Shown: positions 5,734 through 9,595 of the stretch, piece after piece | How positions within the stretch are numbered: the first letter of the stretch is position 1 | Layout of the letters: each line of letters starts with the position of its first letter | NCBI GenBank assembly: GCA_905373565.1 | Contig: CAJPTT010000059.1 | Coordinates: forward strand, 1-9,595 | Direction of reading: 5' to 3' | DNA length: 9,595 nucleotides | From: an uncultured Treponema sp. | GTDB taxonomy: Bacteria > Spirochaetota > Spirochaetia > Treponematales > Treponemataceae | Made by a program: the position numbers and the translations under genes | Notes under the pieces: model-generated | The model's input: only the letters and a program-made list of their open reading frames with translations | Database searches by the model: none | Told to the model about the DNA's origin: nothing

Positions 5734-7134
5734 ATGAACGTAGATGAGATTTTGAATGGAGAGTCAAAAGAGGTTGAATATAAAGAGCGGGTTCCGGCAA
5801 ATAGCAAGCGGTATACGAAAACAGCGGTAGCGTATGCAAACGGCGCGGGAGGTTTGCTGATCTTTGGCGTAGAGGATACTACTTTGGAAGTGAAAGGGAT
5901 ACCGCAGGAGAAGGTTTTTGAAGAGGCGGATAGGATTTCCAATGCTCTTATGGATAGCTGTGAGCCGATGATTGATTTTGATATAAAGTATCGTACGATT
6001 GAGGATAGAACGATAATCATTGTGCAGGTATATCCGGGTAAGCAAAGACCATATTTTTTAAAGTCCGAAGGTAAGCAGGCTGGTGTATATGTGAGAGTGC
6101 CGGGTTCGACGCGGGCGGCGGATGAATTTATTGTAAAAGAATTGGCGCTTGAGGGGGCTAATAAAAGCTATGATAGGATGCTTGCAATAGGCGAAACCGT
6201 TACAGATGAAGAAGTCGAAAAATTATGTAATATCATGTATCAGTATGCTTTAAGCAGGTGTCTTACCGCAGAAGAAAAGCAAAGTGTAAAACGAATTACT
6301 AAAATACAGCTATTGTCATGGGGTTTGTTGCAGGAGAAGGAAGGAAAGCTGTATCCTACTAACGGCTATTTACTGTTATCACCTCACCGCATACAGGAGA
6401 CTTCCGTGCAATGCGGTATATTTAAAGGTACGACCAGAGCTGTGTTTGTGGATAAAAAAGAGTATAGCGGGCCGATATATGAACAGATAGATGAGGCATA
6501 TCAGTTTGTTTTGAGAAATATCCGCACGGGCGCTGAGTTCGGCGGTTTGTTACGCAGGGATGTGTACGAACTTCCGATTGACAGCATTCGAGAGTTGATT
6601 GCCAACGCAGTCAGTCATCGTTCATATCTGGATAATGGTAATGTTCAGGTGGCTTTGTATGATGATCGGCTGGAAGTTACTTCGCCGGGAATGTTGATAG
6701 GCGGGCTTACGATAGAAGAAATGAAAAAGGGATACAGTAGACCGAGAAATAAGGGGATTGTAAGCGCTCTTGCCTATATGAAAGTGGTGGAACGGTGGGG
6801 AAGCGGTATTCCGCGATTGTATGAGAATTGTAAAAGCGCCGGATTAAGAGAGCCGGAGCTGAGTGAAAAGGCCGGATGTTTTAGAGTAAATATGTTTCGT
6901 AATACGGAACTTACACCGGTAACAGAGGAAAATGGCGCAGACCGGGATGGCTTATTAGGAGAAGAAAAGGAACAGAAAAAAGGAACAGCAAAAAGAAATA
7001 GAAATTATAGAACGGACAGAAAAGATATGGGAATTGATTTGCAAGGATCCTTCTATTACGCAGTCTGCAATGATGGAAGCGTTGGGCATTTCCAGAAAAA
7101 AAGTGCAGTTGGTATTGGACAAACTGATTGCTGA
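5734..7134 (+). CDS. AlbA_2 / HATPase_c_4 domain protein (COG2865-like), C-terminus frameshifted
   Basis: Putative transcriptional regulator or nucleic-acid-binding ATPase-like protein of the AlbA_2 (Schlafen-type) plus HATPase_c_4 group, often annotated as RecG-related although it has no helicase motifs. Numbered from the ATG at 5734, the AlbA_2 domain spans about 7-135 (VEYKE at 14-18, AYANGAGGLLIFGVED at 33-48). The GHKL-like ATPase region spans about 275-385, with RELIANAVSHRSY (286-298), SPG (317-319) and ERWGSGIP (353-360). I chose 5734 because GGGAG lies 7 nt upstream and the protein then begins directly at the AlbA_2 domain. Upstream in-frame starts (TTG 5602, ATG 5629, ATG 5704) are possible, but 5602 would put a hairpin repeat into the coding region. 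The last residues before the stop at 7134 are out of frame with the expected winged helix, which continues in the +1 frame to 7189. Confidence 0.85.
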   Translation: MNVDEILNGESKEVEYKERVPANSKRYTKTAVAYANGAGGLLIFGVEDTTLEVKGIPQEKVFEEADRISNALMDSCEPMIDFDIKYRTIEDRTIIIVQVYPGKQRPYFLKSEGKQAGVYVRVPGSTRAADEFIVKELALEGANKSYDRMLAIGETVTDEEVEKLCNIMYQYALSRCLTAEEKQSVKRITKIQLLSWGLLQEKEGKLYPTNGYLLLSPHRIQETSVQCGIFKGTTRAVFVDKKEYSGPIYEQIDEAYQFVLRNIRTGAEFGGLLRRDVYELPIDSIRELIANAVSHRSYLDNGNVQVALYDDRLEVTSPGMLIGGLTIEEMKKGYSRPRNKGIVSALAYMKVVERWGSGIPRLYENCKSAGLREPELSEKAGCFRVNMFRNTELTPVTEENGADRDGLLGEEKEQKKGTAKRNRNYRTDRKDMGIDLQGSFYYAVCNDGSVGHFQKKSAVGIGQTDC

Positions 7135-7189
7135 GGGCAAAATTGAAAGAGTCGGTTCTGACCGGAGCGGCAGTTGGAAAATTATATGA
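6959..7189 (+). pseudogene. Displaced winged-helix C-terminus of the AlbA_2 gene (+1 frame)
   Basis: From 6959 the +1 frame is open to the TGA at 7187-7189. It reads EIIERTEKIWELICKDPSI, then a helix-turn-helix-like stretch SAMMEALGISRKKVQLVLDK and IAEGKIERVGSDRSGSWKII, a typical winged-helix ending for this family. It has no start codon or ribosome-binding site of its own. Joining the frames within the A6 run (6976-6981) or the A5 run (6990-6994) by removing one base would give about 484 aa from 5734. This could be a real mutation, a sequencing indel or slippage-dependent expression. The winged-helix reading is strong; the cause is open. Confidence 0.75.
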
Positions 7190-7215
7190 ACAATGTTCAT
7201 TTTGGAGAACGGAAT

Positions 7216-7284
7216 ATGCAAGCGATTATGGAAACCGTTTTTGATTCGTGCGGAGGGTTTAATACCCCGACGCTTGCGTCGTAA
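7216..7284 (+). pseudogene. Truncated 5' end of a small gene, interrupted by repeat copy 2
   Basis: An ATG at 7216 with GGAG 8 nt upstream opens a frame reading MQAIMETVFD and then enters the repeat at 7244, stopping at 7282-7284 after 22 codons. If the repeat plus one TGATT (7247-7359) is removed in silico, the frame reads on as MQAIMETVFDFLYLPEF before a TAA at 7380-7382. The FDFLYL run looks like the start of a membrane segment, which suggests the repeat lies inside a former membrane-protein gene. Later parts are missing or frameshifted. The parent family is not confidently recognised. Confidence 0.45.
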
Positions 7285-7359
7285 TAAAGGGTATTAAAGC
7301 CGACTGCAACCACCTTATGAGAACAACATACCCCGACGCTTGCGTCGGGGTTGTTGATT
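7244..7359 (+). repeat. Dispersed ~116-bp structured repeat, copy 2
   Basis: Same orientation and nearly the same sequence as 121-237, with two differences. The CGACGC/GCGTCG stem is intact, with a TT loop in place of TCT. The copy is bracketed by TGATT at 7242-7246 and 7355-7359, which may be a 5-bp target duplication. Copy 1 has TTATT on the left and TGATT on the right, so the right-hand TGATT could instead belong to the element. It lies 54 bp after the AlbA_2 gene's restored stop. Confidence 0.85.
7330..7351. terminator. GC-rich 10-bp hairpin in repeat copy 2, possible terminator
   Basis: Arms 7330-7339 and 7342-7351 pair perfectly around TT, followed by TGTTGATTTTCT. It could end transcripts from the AlbA_2 gene. 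The trailing T content is better here than in copy 1 but is still interrupted. Confidence 0.5.
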
Positions 7360-7381
7360 TTCTCTACTTACCGGAATTTTA

Positions 7382-7525
7382 ATGATTCCTAAAACGTGCG
7401 CGTATGTGTGGACGGTCGGCATCGGCTTTCAGGCATTGCGGAAAAACGATACGGGGAAGGCTGTTGAACAGACTTGTACGCTGCAGTCTGATGGTAGAAA
7501 TGCCGAAAAAGCAACCGATTTTTGA
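7382..7525 (+). pseudogene. Short open frame, possible remnant (47 codons)
   Basis: From ATG 7382 the frame reads MIPKTCAYVWTVGIGFQALR and stops at 7523-7525. There is no ribosome-binding site. It may be the frameshifted remainder of the gene begun at 7216, because the bases before the ATG would read G-I-L-M-I in this frame. This is equally well explained by chance. A 13-bp-period direct repeat of GAGACATTCT (7524-7533 and 7537-7546) follows. Confidence 0.15.
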
Positions 7526-7546
7526 GACATTCTTTCGAGACATTCT
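7524..7546 (+). repeat. Two direct copies of GAGACATTCT, 13 bp apart
   Basis: Copies at 7524-7533 and 7537-7546 sit just beyond the stop codon of the helicase gene on the opposite strand. No function is apparent. No convincing intrinsic terminator for the helicase was found between 7360 and 7552. Confidence 0.6.
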
Positions 7547-7552
7547 ATGAAA

Positions 7553-9595
7553 TTAATCGACCCGAAAAAGTTGAGCCCTCTGATACTCCGGGAAAAAGCG
7601 TTTCTGACTGCCGTTTTCGAACTGTACGGTAATCACCAATTTGCCGCCGCTTTGCCTCGACTGTACGACATAGCCGTAGCCGTAGTCGTCGTGAAAGAGA
7701 CGTTGTCCGCACTTCCACAACGCAGCTTCTTCATCGACGGGAGAGGCAAAGCTTACTATGGACTGTCCTATCACGTCGACAAGACCGCTGTCAATTTCCG
7801 TTAAAAAGCGGCTCGGTTCCATATACGACAGCTTTCCGTACATTCGACGTGCCGCGCAGCTGGTCATATACAGCGCGTCCTGTGCACGGGTACAGGCAAC
7901 GTACATCAACCGCCGTTCCTCTTCCATATCTTCGGCGCTTTCGTCATTGCGCGGAAAAATACCGTTTTCAAGACCGGTGATAATCACATTGCGAAACTCA
8001 AGCCCTTTTGTGTTGTGCATAGTGATCAGCTGCACGGCATCGGCTCCTGCATCGGTTTCCGCAAGGCTGCGGTCCAGTTCGATATGTTCCAAGAAGGAAG
8101 TCAGCCCGGCAGCCGAGCAGGGGTACAGCGAGGCGGTATTGGCAAGTTCCTGCAAGTTCGCTGTTTTCTGCGTCCCCATCACTTCGTCTTGATTCCGGTG
8201 AAAAACTCCCAAACCTGTTTGCTCGATAACCGCCAGTACAAAGGCAGCGAGCCGCTCGCCCTGCTGCCCGTGTTTCTGCGTAACTGCCTGTTCAGAGGCG
8301 CCGGTGTCTATGGTGCTGCCGGTTGGGACATCAGACTGCACGGTGTCCGCTTGTGCATCGATGTCTGTTGTAGTATCGACCGGCACAGCGTCGGTGGTAT
8401 TTGCGGAATCGTATTCGGCAAGGAGGCTGCGGAGCGAATGCAATGTGTTTAAAAACTCCTGCAGCGTGGTACCTGCTTTCTTAGATATCGGGAGCTTTGC
8501 TCCTGCGTCGAGCAGTACCGTAATATAGTCGGTTCCTTGTTGCAGCGGCTGCTGCGGTGTACCTTTTGACTGTTGATGCGAGGGTAGGGCAGTGGACTCT
8601 TGCAGTTGGGCAAGTTCCAGCTGTTGCGAGGGCAGGGCAGTGGGTTCTTGCAGTTGAGTGAACTCCTGTTGAGCGCTTCTGCTGTCTTGTTCCGGTGAAG
8701 TGTCGAATGTCGATGAACCCACCTCTGCCGCTTCTCCTGCATTTGCAGGTGAATCTATATGTGCGGATAAGCTTGCAAATGCTGCGCGGGCATACGCGAC
8801 CAGTTTATTCTGTGTGGTTTCGCCGATTCCCCGTGCGGGTTTATTCACCATACGGCGGAAGGCAATTTCATCCCGTCCGTTTGCGATGAGCGCTAAAAGA
8901 GCAAGCGCATCCTTAATTTCCTCGCGTTCGTAGAACTTGAGTGTACCGACTACCTTGTGCGGAATTTTTTCGTGCAGAAAAGTTGTTTCAAAGTTGAGCG
9001 ACTGTGCATTGGTGCGGTACAAAATTGCCCAGTCTGAGTACGAGCCTCCCGCCCGCACCGCCTTTTTGATGAGCTGCACACACAGTTCCGCCTCCGCGTC
9101 TTGGGACGGTAGGTAATAAAGGCAGGGCTTTCGTCCGCCGGTTCCGCGCGCTGCAATCAGCGTTTTACCGAGCCGTCCCTCATTGCGGGACACAATAGAA
9201 CCGGCAACTTGCAGGATAGGTTCATACGAGCGGTAGTTCCGCACCAGCCGGATAATCTTTGTGTGCGGAAACTGACGGTCAAAGGTGAGGATATTCTGCA
9301 CCTCAGCGCCTCGGAACCGGTAAATAGACTGATCATCATCGCCGACAACACAGACATACGTGTCATCCCCCGTCAGTTCCCGCAGCAGCCGGAATTGTGC
9401 ATCATTTGAATCCTGATACTCATCCACAAGTATCACTTTAAAGCGTCTATGCAGCTGTTGGGCAATAGCGGTATGTTCTTGCAGCAGCTGAACCGGCAGC
9501 ATAATCAGGTCGCCGAAGTCGGCATTCCCCGTTTCGCGGAGCCGCTGTTGATAGGCACGGTAGATTACAGCGAACTCAGGCGTGGGGTCGATCAT
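7553..9595 (-). CDS. UvrD/PcrA-type superfamily 1 DNA helicase, N-terminus outside window
   Basis: ATP-driven 3'-5' DNA helicase of the UvrD/PcrA group, acting in repair and fork clearance. In-window residues show motif II VDEYQDSN (57-64), motif III GDDDQSIYRFRGA (85-97), motif IV NYRS (120-123), the 2B-domain KPARGIG (252-258), motif V TMHNTKGLEF (525-534) and motif VI EEERRLMYVACTRA (558-571). The tail (about 632-675, HDDYGYGYVV...VQFENGSQKRFF) resembles the Tudor-like C-terminal domain of PcrA. The Walker A segment is absent because the gene runs off the right edge, so the terminal ATG is probably internal. Two low-complexity insertions (about 274-353 and 396-447) sit in the 2B domain, making the protein well over 800 aa if complete, against roughly 720-740 for typical members. 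Family is certain; UvrD versus PcrA is not resolved. Confidence 0.95.
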   Translation of the reverse strand: MIDPTPEFAVIYRAYQQRLRETGNADFGDLIMLPVQLLQEHTAIAQQLHRRFKVILVDEYQDSNDAQFRLLRELTGDDTYVCVVGDDDQSIYRFRGAEVQNILTFDRQFPHTKIIRLVRNYRSYEPILQVAGSIVSRNEGRLGKTLIAARGTGGRKPCLYYLPSQDAEAELCVQLIKKAVRAGGSYSDWAILYRTNAQSLNFETTFLHEKIPHKVVGTLKFYEREEIKDALALLALIANGRDEIAFRRMVNKPARGIGETTQNKLVAYARAAFASLSAHIDSPANAGEAAEVGSSTFDTSPEQDSRSAQQEFTQLQEPTALPSQQLELAQLQESTALPSHQQSKGTPQQPLQQGTDYITVLLDAGAKLPISKKAGTTLQEFLNTLHSLRSLLAEYDSANTTDAVPVDTTTDIDAQADTVQSDVPTGSTIDTGASEQAVTQKHGQQGERLAAFVLAVIEQTGLGVFHRNQDEVMGTQKTANLQELANTASLYPCSAAGLTSFLEHIELDRSLAETDAGADAVQLITMHNTKGLEFRNVIITGLENGIFPRNDESAEDMEEERRLMYVACTRAQDALYMTSCAARRMYGKLSYMEPSRFLTEIDSGLVDVIGQSIVSFASPVDEEAALWKCGQRLFHDDYGYGYVVQSRQSGGKLVITVQFENGSQKRFFPEYQRAQLFRVD
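8561..8656 (-). repeat. 48-bp in-frame tandem repeat in the helicase 2B insertion
   Basis: Residues 314-329 (QLQEPTALPSQQLELA) are repeated at 330-345, beginning QLQESTALPSHQ. The DNA shows the same 48-bp period, with GCGAGGG words starting at 8578 and 8626. In-frame copy-number change is possible without breaking the gene. Confidence 0.8.

Noticed and set aside
6975..6983. Programmed -1 frameshift at A AAA AAG
   Set aside because: The heptamer is present, but a -1 shift leads quickly to TAG; the conserved winged helix lies in the +1 frame.
7758..8528. Plus-strand open frames opposite the helicase gene
   Set aside because: Antisense to a clearly conserved helicase; no ribosome-binding sites or domains.

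Overview
The window looks like chromosomal DNA of a host-associated Treponema, most likely from the oral group. The clues are a lipoprotein with a spirochaete-style lipobox fused to an IdeS-type immunoglobulin protease, an M3 oligoendopeptidase, Shine-Dalgarno-led genes of moderate GC, and intergenic DNA full of hairpin repeats. The species cannot be fixed from the sequence alone.

Layout. 1-237 is repeat-rich DNA: a 14-bp hairpin, a possible tail of an upstream reading frame, and copy 1 of a ~116-bp dispersed repeat. 236-460 (-) encodes a 74-aa protein with two CxxC pairs. 540-1127 holds no credible gene. It is a dense array of hairpins that resolves into four copies of one composite unit: hairpin, fixed linker, second hairpin, third hairpin. 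Three copies lie on the minus strand and one on the plus strand. 1119-2831 (-) is an M3 zinc oligoendopeptidase whose stop codon lies inside a motif of that repeat. It is divergent from 3033-5405 (+), a 790-aa lipoprotein with four Big2-like Ig domains, a BACON-like domain and a C-terminal C66/IdeS cysteine protease domain. Two hairpin terminators follow it. A further degenerate repeat unit occupies 5538-5609. An AlbA_2/HATPase_c_4 regulator-like gene (5734-7134, +) follows, with its winged-helix tail shifted out of frame (to 7189). 7190-7552 holds a small gene remnant interrupted by copy 2 of the dispersed repeat. 7553-9595 (-) is a UvrD/PcrA helicase that runs off the right edge and carries unusual low-complexity insertions.

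How the parts relate. The IdeS-like lipoprotein and the M3 peptidase start divergently from a 200-bp intergenic region with a recognisable promoter on each side. They could act on the same proteinaceous food or host-defence substrates, but only proximity supports that link. The remaining genes appear to be independent transcription units separated by hairpin repeats.

The strongest candidates for something undescribed are the composite hairpin array at 601-1127, in which linker and loop sequences are conserved while stems differ but stay paired, and the ~116-bp repeat. Copy 2 of that repeat is flanked by TGATT on both sides and splits a short reading frame that reads on when the repeat is removed in silico.
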